Shown: positions 1 to 9,300 of the stretch, in pieces
Position numbering within the stretch: the first letter of the stretch is position 1
How the letters are laid out: each line of letters opens with the position of its first letter
Assembly (NCBI GenBank): GCA_050699035.1
Contig: JBOHDE010000011.1
Coordinates: forward strand, 1 to 33,971
DNA: 33,971 nt
Direction: 5' to 3'
Origin: WHTB01 sp050699035
GTDB lineage: Bacteria; Actinomycetota; Actinomycetes; Propionibacteriales; Nocardioidaceae
The notes under the pieces: generated by a model
Seen by the model: the letters and a program-made list of their open reading frames with translations, nothing else
The model's database searches: none
Told to the model about the DNA's origin: nothing
Translations under genes and position numbers: made by a program

Positions 1-1452
1 GCCGCCGGCTCGGGAAACCTGGTCAGCTACACCTTCGACCGGTCGCTGTCCGGATGGTCGGCGCCCGGCCGCGCACAGATCAAGCACACCCGGCTGGGTC
101 GATCCGGCAGTAGGGCGATGAAGGTCGTCACCCCGTGGCTGACCACGGCCCGGGTGACCGACACCCCGAACCGTGTCACCAGGGCGGTCAAGGGCTCGAC
201 GTACACCACGACGGCGTGGGTGCGGACCCAGACACCGGCGCTGACGGTCACCGTGCGGGTGCGCGAGGTACGCGGCCGGACCGTCGTCGGCGAGTCGGTG
301 CGCAGCGTGCGTCTCGGCACGTCCCGGTGGCGCCAGCTGTCCGTCAAACACCTGGCTCGGCAGTCCGGCACGACCCTCGACGTCACCCTCTACTCGCCAC
401 GGATGACGTCGAAGAGGTCGTTCATCGTCGACGACGTGGCGGTCCGGCGCTGGACGCCCGCTCCCCGGCCGGTCACGGAGACGCCGGCCGGCCGACTGTC
501 GGTGGGCGTGCAGTTCCACGGGATGTGGCAGTCGTACACCGACCCCGAGCGCCTCGCGACCCTCGACCGGCTCGACGCGATGGGCGCCGAGTGGGTCCGA
601 CTCGACGTCTCCTGGGCGATGATCCAGCCGACCGGACCAGAACAGTACGACCTGGGCTGGGGGGTGCCGTTCGTCGACAAGGTGGTCGACCAGGCGCATA
701 GCCGTGGGCTGAAGGTGCTGGTGATGTTCTGGATGACGCCGGGCTGGGCCAACGGCAACGCCGGCGACCGCGTCGCGCCGTCGAACCCGGACACGTACGC
801 GAACGCGATCGAGTGGGCGTCTCGGCGCTGGGCCGGCGAGGTCCAGGCGTGGGAGGTGTGGAACGAGCCGAACCTCGACGCGTTCTGGTCCACCGCTGAC
901 CCGGCCGCGTACACCCGGCTGCTGTGCCCGGCCTACCGCGCGGTGAAGCGCGGCAACCCCGGAGCCGACGTCGTGTTCGGTGGAGTGGCGCACAACGACG
1001 ACGACTGGATCCGGGCCGCGTACGACGCCGGTGCGAAGGGTTGCTTCGACGCGATGGCGACCCACCCGTATGTCGGGCCGTCCGACGCGTCACCCCGGCT
1101 CTCCGTGGCCGGCGAGCCGTGGGAGTTTCCGCACCTGCGCGAGGTGCGCCGGCTGATGACCAGCCGGGGCGACGACAAACCCATCTGGGCAACGGAGTTC
1201 GGCTGGTCGACCCACGCCAACACCGGTGCTGAGAAGCCGTGGGAGAAGGGCGTGACGCCGCAGGTGCAGGCGCAGTACACGATCGATGCCCTCACCCTGC
1301 TCGAGCGCGACCACCCGTACGTCGAGAACGCCTTCGTCTACAACGAGCGCGACAAGGAGACCGGCAACCGGCACCAGGACGGCTTCGGCATCCTGCGCCG
1401 CGACCTCGAGCCCAAGCCCGTCTACTGGGCCTTGAAGGACTACCTCAGCTGA
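1..1452 (+). CDS. Secreted-type clan-A glycoside hydrolase with N-terminal carbohydrate-binding-like domain (5' truncated)
   Basis: The frame is open from base 1, so the real start lies outside the window; 483 residues are visible. Residues about 7-155 look like a beta-sandwich carbohydrate-binding module (NLVSYTFDRSLSGW at its start). From about residue 166 a TIM-barrel hydrolase of the GH39/GH5 type begins (GVQFHGMW). WEVWNEPN supplies the probable acid/base Glu289 (codon at 865) and WATEFGWS the probable nucleophile Glu399 (codon at 1195). Because it borders polysaccharide assembly genes, it may trim or release the polymer, as PslG does for Psl polysaccharide in Pseudomonas; that role is inference. 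Its stop overlaps the convergent Wzz-like gene by 8 bases. The hydrolase fold is secure; family and substrate are not. Confidence 0.88.
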   Translation, partial: AAGSGNLVSYTFDRSLSGWSAPGRAQIKHTRLGRSGSRAMKVVTPWLTTARVTDTPNRVTRAVKGSTYTTTAWVRTQTPALTVTVRVREVRGRTVVGESVRSVRLGTSRWRQLSVKHLARQSGTTLDVTLYSPRMTSKRSFIVDDVAVRRWTPAPRPVTETPAGRLSVGVQFHGMWQSYTDPERLATLDRLDAMGAEWVRLDVSWAMIQPTGPEQYDLGWGVPFVDKVVDQAHSRGLKVLVMFWMTPGWANGNAGDRVAPSNPDTYANAIEWASRRWAGEVQAWEVWNEPNLDAFWSTADPAAYTRLLCPAYRAVKRGNPGADVVFGGVAHNDDDWIRAAYDAGAKGCFDAMATHPYVGPSDASPRLSVAGEPWEFPHLREVRRLMTSRGDDKPIWATEFGWSTHANTGAEKPWEKGVTPQVQAQYTIDALTLLERDHPYVENAFVYNERDKETGNRHQDGFGILRRDLEPKPVYWALKDYLS

Positions 1453-2032
1453 CCGAGTCCGGCGGGGTGGCCGGAGGGGTTGCCCGCACCCGCCGGATCG
1501 CGTCGGCGAGCAGCACCACCACGACCGCGAACAGCACGGACGCGGCCGCACCGGCGAGCAACAGCCGGCTGCGGCCCGTCTGCTCGGTGACGTTGGTGGC
1601 ACTGGCGGGTACGACGAGGTCGGCCTCCAGCGTCGGGTCCGACGCGACGCGCTCAACGATCCGGTCGCTGACCGCGGCGGCGACGTCGGCCGCCGACGTC
1701 GGATCACGCAGGGTCACCGCGACGGTGATGTTCGTGGTGCGGTCCGGCATCGTCACCGCCAGCCCTGACGCGATGTCGGCGGGCTCGAGGCCGAGCTGGC
1801 GCGCCAGCTGCTGGCTGCCCTGCTCGCTGGCAGCGAACGAGACGTACTTGGTGGCGAGCAGGGAGACCAGTCCCGCCGAGACCGCGGTCTCCGGTCGCGG
1901 TCCGAGCGCGACGACCGCGGTCGCGGTGTAGCGGGTGGGGAGGCGGGCCGCATAGAGTCCGGTCGCCGCCATCGACGCGAGCAGCACCGCCAGCGCCAGC
2001 GCCCAGTTGCGGCGCAGCGCCTGGGTCAGCAT
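1445..2032 (-). CDS. Wzz-like polysaccharide chain-length determinant (first copy)
   Basis: This 195-residue protein has the Wzz layout: a membrane segment at about residues 10-29, a predicted extracytoplasmic part containing the family-typical ATKYVSFAASEQGSQQLA stretch, and a second membrane segment at about 155-178 followed by a short basic tail. Such proteins set the chain length of Wzy-made polymers and often pair with a tyrosine kinase. No Walker motifs follow the second membrane helix, so no kinase is fused. I chose the ATG at 2032 because a GGGAG precedes it and the first membrane helix follows directly; a longer frame upstream would run into the divergent gene. It is transcribed opposite to the rest of the locus. 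Confidence 0.82.
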   Translation of the reverse strand: MLTQALRRNWALALAVLLASMAATGLYAARLPTRYTATAVVALGPRPETAVSAGLVSLLATKYVSFAASEQGSQQLARQLGLEPADIASGLAVTMPDRTTNITVAVTLRDPTSAADVAAAVSDRIVERVASDPTLEADLVVPASATNVTEQTGRSRLLLAGAAASVLFAVVVVLLADAIRRVRATPPATPPDSVS

Positions 2033-2138
2033 TGGGGGGCTCCCATCGGGACGGTCTGAAGGTAAAGTCTCGCCTGCGTGGAGGACGAGACTACGGGATC
2101 CGGACGGCCGGTCCGCGTGGTCCGGTGGAGGGGGAGGA

Positions 2139-3002
2139 TTGAGCGGGTCGGACAACCCGGTCGGGCTGCTGGAGCATGCCTGCCGGGGGCTCGGCCTCGA
2201 CCCGGACACGTGGGTCGAGGCGCGTGCCACGTCGGCGACCTACCCGCTGCGCCGCTACCGCGACGGCGGGCTCGTCGTCGAGGTGGCCGCCGACGCCGAG
2301 GGTCGTCGGCGGCTTCGGGTCGAGGCGAGCAGCCGCGCCTGGGCCTCCGCCCACGACATCCCGACGCCGACCGTGCAGGCGGCCGATCCCGACGGCCGCT
2401 GGCTGGTGGCCGAATGGGTCGACCCGACCGACAGCTCCGGCCAGGAGTACGTGTCGCGCAGCATCGAGGTCGCCGGTCGGATCGCCGTCGTCGGCGCCCC
2501 GCCGGCGGTCGGGCCGGACGCCAGCACGTGGCGCGCACCCCGCCGCAGCACCCTCACCCGTGCGGTGCGTAACGTCGTCGGCGGAGTGCCACCTCGGCTG
2601 TTCCTGGCGGCCCGCCGACAAGTCGCCGCCCTCGACCACCCGCGCGAGGTCGCACACGGCGACTTCTACCCCCACAACGTGATCGGGTCGGCGAGCGGCG
2701 TCCAGGTCGTCGACTGGGAGTACGTCGGCTGGGCGCCCCGCCACACCGACCTGATCCGGATGTGGTCGGTGCTGCGGAGCCGTTCGGACCGCGACCAGCT
2801 GATGGTCGCGCTGCTCGACGGCGCCGACCCGACGGAGCGACGCCGGGTCGGGGCCTTGCTGCTGTGGCACTCGCTGCGGTTGCTGGGCGAGAACCTGTCC
2901 GCACCGCGGCGTGGGCGCGACCCCGGCAACACCGAGCACGCGCGCGCCATGGTGCCGGAGGCCAGCGCCTGGGCCGTCGACCTCGGGGCGTGGCCCCGAT
3001 GA
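2139..3002 (+). CDS. Aminoglycoside-phosphotransferase-fold kinase-like protein
   Basis: A protein of 287 residues if translation starts at TTG 2139, which has GGAGG at 2127-2131; a start farther upstream would run into the divergent Wzz gene. The kinase-like C-lobe is clear: HGDFYPHN at 173-180 (catalytic-loop Asp175, Asn180) and VVDWEYVG with the metal-binding Asp192. The beta-3 lysine of the N-lobe is not evident: the strand reads GGLVVEVA, with Glu where Lys is common. It may phosphorylate a small sugar or alcohol, act on a precursor of the polymer, or be a degenerate kinase. The next gene starts within its stop codon (ATGA), so the two are co-translated. Fold assignment is good, substrate unknown. 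Confidence 0.75.
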   Translation: MSGSDNPVGLLEHACRGLGLDPDTWVEARATSATYPLRRYRDGGLVVEVAADAEGRRRLRVEASSRAWASAHDIPTPTVQAADPDGRWLVAEWVDPTDSSGQEYVSRSIEVAGRIAVVGAPPAVGPDASTWRAPRRSTLTRAVRNVVGGVPPRLFLAARRQVAALDHPREVAHGDFYPHNVIGSASGVQVVDWEYVGWAPRHTDLIRMWSVLRSRSDRDQLMVALLDGADPTERRRVGALLLWHSLRLLGENLSAPRRGRDPGNTEHARAMVPEASAWAVDLGAWPR

Positions 3003-4177
3003 CTGAGCCGATCATTGGGCCGGTGCCTGGGCTGATGACCGGGCCGACGGTCCTCCACGTGGCGCAGGCCGTGGACACCGGAGTGGCGCACGTGCTCGAC
3101 GACCACATCAGGCACCAGCGAGCCAACGGCTGGCGGGTGGTGGTGGCATGTTCGGGCGGGATGCTCGGCGACGTGGCGCGAGCGGCCGGCGCCGAGGTGG
3201 TCGCCTGGGCCGCGCGGCGCGAGCCCGGTCCCGGAGTGGTGACCGAGGCAGTGGCCCTGGCCGCCGTCGTGCGTGACGTCGACCCGGCGGTCGTCCACCT
3301 GCACAGCGCGAAGGCCGGTCTCGTCGGCCGGCTGGTCGTGCGTGGTCGACGGCCCACGGTGTTCACGCCGCACGCGTGGTCGTGGCTGGCCGCACACGGC
3401 CTCACCCGCCGCGGTGCTCGGGCCTGGGAGCGGTTCGCCGCCCGCTGGGCCGACGTCGTCATCTGCCTCAGTCTCGGCGAGCGGCGCGAGGCCGACGAGC
3501 TCGGCATCGGGTCTCGCCTCGAGCTGGTCCGCAACGACGTGCCGGTCGATGCGCTGCGCGCCACGGCTCCGCCCACCACCGAGGCGGCGAGGGTCGCGGT
3601 CGGCCTCCCCGCCGATGCGACGGTGGCCGTGTGCTGCGCCCGGCTCGCGCCGCAGAAGGGCCAGGACGTCCTGCTCGCCGCCTGGGCAGAGGTGCGTCGC
3701 CAGGTGCCGACAGCATCGCTCGTCCTGGTCGGCGACGGCCCGGACCGCGTGGCGTTGGAGGAGCGGGCGCGGGCGCTTGACGGGGTCCGGTTCACCGGGA
3801 TGGTCGGGCGGGCGGAGTCGCTGACCTGGATGAAGGCGGCGACCGTCGTGGTGTGCCCCTCCCGCTACGAAGGGATGTCGCTGGTGCCGCTGGAGGCCGC
3901 CGCGCTCGGCCGCCCGGTCGTCGCCAGCTGGGTGGAAGGGATGGACGGTTCGCTGTCCGCGGCGGCCCGGACCATCGTCGCGCCGGAGGACCCACCGGCA
4001 CTCGCCGCCGCGCTCGTCGGCTACCTCGGCGACCCCGGCCTGGTCGCGGCTGGTGGAGCCGAGGCGGCTCGGTGGGCAGACGACTCGATGGCCGTCCAGG
4101 AGTCGGTGTTGCGCACCACCGAGATCTACGCCGAGCTGCTGCGCGTCGGTCACGGCACGCGGACGGTGGACCGGTGA
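2999..4177 (+). CDS. GT4-family glycosyltransferase
   Basis: A 392-residue GT-B enzyme that should transfer a sugar from a nucleotide donor to the growing lipid-linked repeat unit at the cytoplasmic membrane face. The N-terminal domain opens with VLHVAQAVDTGVAHVL. The C-terminal donor domain shows ARLAPQKGQDVLL, LVGDGPDR and the GT4 E-x7-E element in YEGMSLVPLEAAALG. The start is ATG 2999, overlapping the previous stop as ATGA; the same frame is open upstream but would overlap the kinase-like gene. The gene ends in a GTGA overlap with the next. Donor and acceptor cannot be read from sequence. Confidence 0.9.
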   Translation: MTEPIIGPVPGLMTGPTVLHVAQAVDTGVAHVLDDHIRHQRANGWRVVVACSGGMLGDVARAAGAEVVAWAARREPGPGVVTEAVALAAVVRDVDPAVVHLHSAKAGLVGRLVVRGRRPTVFTPHAWSWLAAHGLTRRGARAWERFAARWADVVICLSLGERREADELGIGSRLELVRNDVPVDALRATAPPTTEAARVAVGLPADATVAVCCARLAPQKGQDVLLAAWAEVRRQVPTASLVLVGDGPDRVALEERARALDGVRFTGMVGRAESLTWMKAATVVVCPSRYEGMSLVPLEAAALGRPVVASWVEGMDGSLSAAARTIVAPEDPPALAAALVGYLGDPGLVAAGGAEAARWADDSMAVQESVLRTTEIYAELLRVGHGTRTVDR

Positions 4178-6330
4178 CTCGGCCGCTGTCCCCGCGGTTG
4201 CGGGTCACCGTCGTCAGCCCGGTCGGCGAGCTCGGCGGTGCCGAGACCTACCTGCTGCGCATGCTCGACGCGACCGATCGGCTCGACGTCGATGCGCTGC
4301 TGCTGCGCGACGGTCCGCTCCGCGCCGAGCTCCAGACGCGCGGGGTACGCGTCGCCGTCGTCGACGTCGGCCGCACCCCGGCGGCGCTGGCCGCCGGCAC
4401 CCTCCGGGTCGGTGCACGACTGCGCGGGTCGACTGCCGAGGTCGTGCTCGCCAACGGGATCAAGGCGCAGGTCGTCGCTGGTCCGGCCGCCCGTGCGCTC
4501 GGCATCCCCTGCGTGTGGGTCAAGCACGACCACAGCTACGACCGGTGGCTCACCCCCGCGCTCGCGCGGCTCGCCGACCGGGTCGTCGCGACCGCCGACG
4601 ACGTGGCCCCACCGACCAGGCGCACCGACGTGGAGGTCATCGTCCCGCCGCGCCCGGCCGACCCGCTGCGTCGTGACCAGGCGCGCTCGGTGCTCGGTCC
4701 ACGCGGCCTCGTCCTCGACGACGCCACCCGCTATGTCGCCATGCTCACTCGGCTCACCCCGTACAAGGGGGTCGACACCGCGATCCGGGCGCTCGCCGTA
4801 CCGGCCGCCGCAGCCTGGCACCTGGTCGTGTTCGGTGGTGACGACCCGGCAGTGCCGGGCGAGCGGGCTCGGCTGGCCACGCTCGCCGAGTCGCTTGGGC
4901 TGGGTGACCGGGTGCACCTGCTGGACCATGTCGCCGACGCGCCGCGGCTGTTGTCGGCCTTCGACGCGCTGGCCGTACTCACGCGGTCCGAAGGACCACG
5001 CACCCCCGGCCGTGAGGGGTTCGGCATGGCGGCGATGGAGGCCACGATCGCGGGCCTACCGGTGGTGGCGCCGGACGACGGCGGCGCGGTCGCCCGGCGC
5101 GCCCGCGACGGCGCCGGGCTGCTGGTGGACGCGACGAGCCCGTCCGACGTCGCGTCGGCGCTCGGTGTGCTGGCCGATGACGCGTCCCGTGCCGCGATGG
5201 CCGCGGAGGCCGACCGTCGAGCGGGTCAGTTCCCCTCCGCCGCCGACAGCGCGCACCGCCTCGTCGGGTTGCTGTCGGCCGCCGCCCACCGGTGCGGTGC
5301 CGGGGTCCGTTCTGGTCCGGCCGTCTCGGTCGTCTCGCCGGTGCTCGACGAGGTCGCGGTGCTGGACCGGCTGGTCGCGCCGCTCGCGCTGCAGCTGCGC
5401 GACGACGACGAGCTCCTGCTCGTCGACTCGGGCTCGACAGACGGCACTCGCGAGCTGGCCACCGCGTGGTCCCGGTCGGACCCGCGAATCCGGCTGCTCG
5501 AGGTCGACCGTTGCTCGATCGCCGCCAGCCGCAACCACGGAGTCGAAGCGGCCAAGCACGACGTCGTGGTCTGCACCGACGCCGGTTGCGAGCCCTACCC
5601 GACCTGGCTCGACACCCTACGCGCGAGCATGGCGTTGCCCGACTCGCCCGAGCTGGCGATCGGCACCTATCGCGCCGCCGTGCGCTCCGAGCGGCTGTTC
5701 GAGGTGGCGCTGGCCGCGGTCGCCTGGCCGGACCCGGACGAGCTGCGCCGGGCGGCGCTGCCGGTGCAGCTGTGGCTGCGCACGTTCGGGCCCAGCTTCT
5801 CGGCCCGGCGGGTCGACGGGCGGTCCGTGGCGTTCACCAAGCCGGCGTTCCAGCGGTCCGGCGGGTTCCCGACCTCGCTAGCGACCGCCGAGGACGAGGC
5901 GTTCGGGCGGGCGATGATCGCCGCCGGGGCGCGTGCGGAGCTCGTCGTCGACGCCACGGTGACGTGGTTCCAGCGCGAGTCCGTCGCCCTGGCGTTCCGG
6001 CAGTTCCGCGGGTACGGGCGTGGGGGAGGGCAGTCGCGGTCGCCGCTGCTGCTCGCGAACGACGGCATCCGGGCCGCTGCGTACGCCGGCACGCTCGGGC
6101 TCGTCGCCTTCGGTGGCGCCAAGGCGCGCGCGCTGGCGGCCGCCGGTGTGGTCACGCTGGCGGCGTTCCCTGCGCGCCGGATCCTCCGCCGCGGCCAGCC
6201 GGCGCGGGCGATCGCCCTCGTACCCCTGGCCCAGGTCGTCAAGGACGGCGGAAAGCTGACCGGTGTGCTCGAGTCCCTCGTGCTGGGGCGCGGGGCACCG
6301 CTGGCGCGCACCCGGCGGCGCCAACCATGA
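4174..6330 (+). CDS. Two-domain glycosyltransferase, GT4 fused to GT2
   Basis: 718 residues from GTG 4174 (GTGA overlap). Residues about 8-375 form a GT4 domain: VGELGGAETYLLRML at the start, LTRLTPYKGVDTAIRAL in the donor lobe, and EGFGMAAMEATIAGLPVV as the E-x7-E region. From about residue 384 a separate GT2 (GT-A) domain follows: SVVSPVLDE, LLVDSGSTDGTREL, the metal-site-like CTDAGCEP at about 466, and a TAEDEAFGRAM acid motif at about 570. A hydrophobic tail at about 630-700 may associate with the membrane. One chain could therefore add two successive sugars. No frameshift or internal stop separates the domains, so this looks like a true fusion. Confidence 0.9.
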   Translation: MTRPLSPRLRVTVVSPVGELGGAETYLLRMLDATDRLDVDALLLRDGPLRAELQTRGVRVAVVDVGRTPAALAAGTLRVGARLRGSTAEVVLANGIKAQVVAGPAARALGIPCVWVKHDHSYDRWLTPALARLADRVVATADDVAPPTRRTDVEVIVPPRPADPLRRDQARSVLGPRGLVLDDATRYVAMLTRLTPYKGVDTAIRALAVPAAAAWHLVVFGGDDPAVPGERARLATLAESLGLGDRVHLLDHVADAPRLLSAFDALAVLTRSEGPRTPGREGFGMAAMEATIAGLPVVAPDDGGAVARRARDGAGLLVDATSPSDVASALGVLADDASRAAMAAEADRRAGQFPSAADSAHRLVGLLSAAAHRCGAGVRSGPAVSVVSPVLDEVAVLDRLVAPLALQLRDDDELLLVDSGSTDGTRELATAWSRSDPRIRLLEVDRCSIAASRNHGVEAAKHDVVVCTDAGCEPYPTWLDTLRASMALPDSPELAIGTYRAAVRSERLFEVALAAVAWPDPDELRRAALPVQLWLRTFGPSFSARRVDGRSVAFTKPAFQRSGGFPTSLATAEDEAFGRAMIAAGARAELVVDATVTWFQRESVALAFRQFRGYGRGGGQSRSPLLLANDGIRAAAYAGTLGLVAFGGAKARALAAAGVVTLAAFPARRILRRGQPARAIALVPLAQVVKDGGKLTGVLESLVLGRGAPLARTRRRQP

Positions 6331-6337
6331 GGCAGCC

Positions 6338-7768
6338 ATGAGGTGGCCGCACGAGCTTCGCCCGGTCGCGGTCGCGCTGACCGGCGCCGTCATCGGGACG
6401 CTGTTCGGCTTCGTGCTCGGTGTCGCCTGGGGTGGTGGCGGCCTGCTGCCGTTCGCCGTCGGCCTGGCGGTCGTCGCCATGTACGTCGTGTCCTGGCAGC
6501 CGCTGGTCGGCATCCTGCTCGTGCCGGCCCTGGTCGGGGTGGGCAACGACCCGATCCCGGGGGCGCCGTTCGGGCTCCAGGTGGTCCACGTCCTGGTGGG
6601 CTTCGCGCTCGCCGGTGTCGGCTTGCACCTCGTCCTCTACCTCGACCACCGGGTACGTCGGCCGAGCGTCGCGACCCGGCGCGCCTTCGTCGCCATCGGC
6701 GCCTTCGTGGCCGTGAGCTGGTTCAGTGGACTGCTCGGCGTCGCGCCGTCCACGGCGCTCACTGCGAACCTGACCTTGACCGGAGCCGCGCTGCTGGCCG
6801 TCGGCATCTCCATCAGCGTCTGCACCCAGCGACAGCTGCGGCTGTTCGTGGTGGTGGTCGTGCTGGGGTCGATCGCCGCCACCGCGCCCGTGCTCGGCCA
6901 GCTGGGCGACGTCGAGAGCCGGCGCGGCGGCACCGTCGTCGACAACCGGCCCACCGGCGCGTTCGCCGACCCGAACGAGCTCGGCATCTACGCCGTGGTC
7001 ATCGTGGTGCTGGCCCTGACCCTGCTCGCCGTAGGCCGCCGTCTCGAGCTGGTCGTCGGCGTCGTCGGCGGGGGGTTCGCGCTAGCCGGTCTGCTGCTGT
7101 CGTTCTCCCGTGGCGCCTGGCTCGCGGCCCTGGCGGCCGGGGTGGTGCTGCTGGCGTACCCCTTGATGCGTGGCCGGATCCTGCGGGTCCTGGCGGTCGG
7201 TGTCCTGGTGGCCGGGCTGCTGGTGTCGACGTCGGTCGTCGACCTGCCCGTCGGCGCCCTCCAGGACCGTGCGAGCTCCCTGCTCAGTGGCGCCAGCAAC
7301 CCGTACGACGCCCGGCCCGCCATCTGGCAGACGGCGCTGGGGATCTTCGTCGACCACCCGTTGCTGGGAGCCGGACCGGGCTCCTTCTCGACCGTCGTGG
7401 CGGAGGCGCCGGGGTTCCTGTGGGCGTACCCCGTCGTCCACGCGCACAGCGGCCCGCTCACCGTCGCCGCGGAGACCGGGGCTCTCGGCCTGCTGACGTC
7501 GCTGGCCGTGGTCCTGGTCGTCGGCGCGGGTCTGCTGGGCGGACGGCTGAGAGGGTCCGGCGATCCGTCGGCGACCGGATTGCTGCACGGCATCCTCGCG
7601 GCCCTGTGCGGCGTCGGTGCCTGCCTCGGCGTCGACTACACGCTGCGCAACCCGCTGGTGCTGACGATGGTGTGGATGCTGGTCGGGATCGCGCTGGCCG
7701 CGAGCCAGCTCAGCGAGAGTGCCGCCGACGAGACGTCGGTCGACGCACCGCACGCGGTGGTCCGATGA
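6338..7768 (+). CDS. O-antigen polymerase/ligase family membrane protein (Wzy/WaaL-like)
   Basis: A 476-residue polytopic membrane protein with about ten or more hydrophobic helices. The Wzy_C hallmarks are present: ADPNELGIYAVV, LLSFSRGAWLAALAAG, and a periplasm-type loop with DARPAIWQTALGIFVDHPLLGAGPG split around a conserved Arg and His. Such enzymes polymerise or ligate lipid-linked repeat units outside the membrane. In a Gram-positive-type cell with a flippase next door, polymerase (Wzy) is likelier than ligase. The start is ATG 6338, 7 bases after the previous stop; an ATG overlapping that stop at 6327 is out of frame. It is coupled to the flippase by an ATGA overlap. Confidence 0.88.
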   Translation: MRWPHELRPVAVALTGAVIGTLFGFVLGVAWGGGGLLPFAVGLAVVAMYVVSWQPLVGILLVPALVGVGNDPIPGAPFGLQVVHVLVGFALAGVGLHLVLYLDHRVRRPSVATRRAFVAIGAFVAVSWFSGLLGVAPSTALTANLTLTGAALLAVGISISVCTQRQLRLFVVVVVLGSIAATAPVLGQLGDVESRRGGTVVDNRPTGAFADPNELGIYAVVIVVLALTLLAVGRRLELVVGVVGGGFALAGLLLSFSRGAWLAALAAGVVLLAYPLMRGRILRVLAVGVLVAGLLVSTSVVDLPVGALQDRASSLLSGASNPYDARPAIWQTALGIFVDHPLLGAGPGSFSTVVAEAPGFLWAYPVVHAHSGPLTVAAETGALGLLTSLAVVLVVGAGLLGGRLRGSGDPSATGLLHGILAALCGVGACLGVDYTLRNPLVLTMVWMLVGIALAASQLSESAADETSVDAPHAVVR

Positions 7769-9300
7769 ACGGCGTGGCGACGACCACCAGCGCCGACCTC
7801 GGCCGGCTGGCCGGCGGCGCGGCTCTGACGGCGGCCGGCGGCGTGGTGACGGGGGTGGCCGGGTTCGTCGTCACGGCGGCGGTGGCGGCTGGCCTCGGCG
7901 CCGGCGCGGCGGGGGTCTTCGGTGTCTGCGTCGCGGTCTCGATGATCGTGACCCAGGTCGGCAAGCTGGGCTGCGACACCGCCCTCGTGCACTTCGTGCC
8001 CCGGATCGGGATGTACGGCGGGCCGGGCGAGCTGCGGCGGCTGCTGGTGTGGAGCCTGACTGGTATCGGCCTGCTCGGCATCGCCGCCGCCGTGGTCGGG
8101 TGGGCGGTGGCGCCGATCGTCGCGGACGTGTTCCTGCCCGACGCCGCCCGCGACACCGCGGTCACGGCGGTGCGGATGATGGTGGTCGGCCTGCCACCCG
8201 CCAGCGTCGCGGCGGTCGCGCTGGCGGCGACTCGCGGGATGGGGGTGCTGCGGCCGCTGGTGGTCAACGACCAGCTGGCCAAGCCGGTCCTGCGGCTCGT
8301 CGCCGTGCTGGCCGTGGTCGCGCTCGACGGTGGCGTCGCCGCCGCCGTGCTGGCCTGGTCCGCGCCGCAGTGGGTCGTCCTGCCGTTCGCCTTGCGCTCG
8401 CTGCGGGACCGGCTGGCCGACACCCCGCCGCGGGCCGACCGGATGGACGACCGGCTGCGCCGCGGCTTCGTCCGCTTCTCCGGCCTGCGCTGCCTGTCCG
8501 CCACGGTCGAGATCGTTGGTCTGCATGCCGGGCTGCTGGTTGTCGCTGCTCTCGTCGGCACCGCGGAGGCCGGCATCTTCGCGGTGGCCTCCCGGCTCGT
8601 GCTCGCCGGCTACCTGACGTTGCAGGCAGTCCGGCTCGCCGTGTCGCCGCAGCTGTCGCAGGCGTTGGCCGGCGAGTCGGTCGCGCCGGCGCAGCGGCTG
8701 CACCAGGTGTCGACCGGCTGGGTCATCCTCAGCGCCTGGCCGCTCTACCTCGTGCTCGCGATCCTGTCGCCGTGGGTGCTCGGGTTGTTCGGCCCCGACT
8801 TCGTGGCCGGCGCGTCGGTGCTGACCGTGCTGGCGGTCGGCGGCCTGGTGAGCGTCGCGGCCGGCAACATCCAGACGGTGCTGCTGATGGGAGGCCGCAC
8901 GGGCGACTACCTCGGCGTCGCCGTCGTCTCGGTCGCCGTCAACCTGACCGCGACGGCATTGCTCGTGCCGTGGGTCGGGGTGGTCGGCGCTGCGTACGCG
9001 GTGACGCTCGCGACGGTGACCGAGAACGCGCTGACGATCGGGCTGGTACGGCGACGGTTCGGGCTGCGGCACGTCGGGCCGCCGGTGCTGACGGCGGCGG
9101 CCGTGGCGGCCGGGACGATCGGTGTCGGTGCCGCGCTTGCTCGTGCGCTGGACGTGTCGACGCCGACCCTGCTCGCTATCATGGCCGGCGCCTCGGTGGC
9201 CTGGTTGGCCGGTTGCTGGGGCTGGCGCTCGGCGCTGTCGTTGGACCGGATCGCCGCAATGTTCCGTCGTGGTGCGGTGAGGGGGGAGCTCGATGGGTGA
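7765..9300 (+). CDS. Wzx-like polysaccharide repeat-unit flippase (MOP superfamily)
   Basis: 511 residues, hydrophobic almost throughout with about twelve to fourteen helices in the pattern of oligosaccharide flippases. Diagnostic stretches are GLGAGAAGVFGVCVAVSMI near the N-terminus, GTAEAGIFAVASRLVLAGY near the middle and LLMGGRTGDYLGV in the C-terminal half. It should translocate the undecaprenyl-linked repeat unit across the membrane for the adjacent polymerase. The start is ATG 7765 (ATGA overlap); the frame continues open far upstream through the polymerase gene, which is only a shadow. The last 8 bases overlap the sulfotransferase. Confidence 0.88.
   Translation: MNGVATTTSADLGRLAGGAALTAAGGVVTGVAGFVVTAAVAAGLGAGAAGVFGVCVAVSMIVTQVGKLGCDTALVHFVPRIGMYGGPGELRRLLVWSLTGIGLLGIAAAVVGWAVAPIVADVFLPDAARDTAVTAVRMMVVGLPPASVAAVALAATRGMGVLRPLVVNDQLAKPVLRLVAVLAVVALDGGVAAAVLAWSAPQWVVLPFALRSLRDRLADTPPRADRMDDRLRRGFVRFSGLRCLSATVEIVGLHAGLLVVAALVGTAEAGIFAVASRLVLAGYLTLQAVRLAVSPQLSQALAGESVAPAQRLHQVSTGWVILSAWPLYLVLAILSPWVLGLFGPDFVAGASVLTVLAVGGLVSVAAGNIQTVLLMGGRTGDYLGVAVVSVAVNLTATALLVPWVGVVGAAYAVTLATVTENALTIGLVRRRFGLRHVGPPVLTAAAVAAGTIGVGAALARALDVSTPTLLAIMAGASVAWLAGCWGWRSALSLDRIAAMFRRGAVRGELDG

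Noticed and set aside
2007..2138. Longer N-terminus for the kinase-fold gene
   Set aside because: It would overlap the start of the divergent Wzz-like gene, has Gly/Arg-rich sequence without fold features, and TTG 2139 has the better SD.
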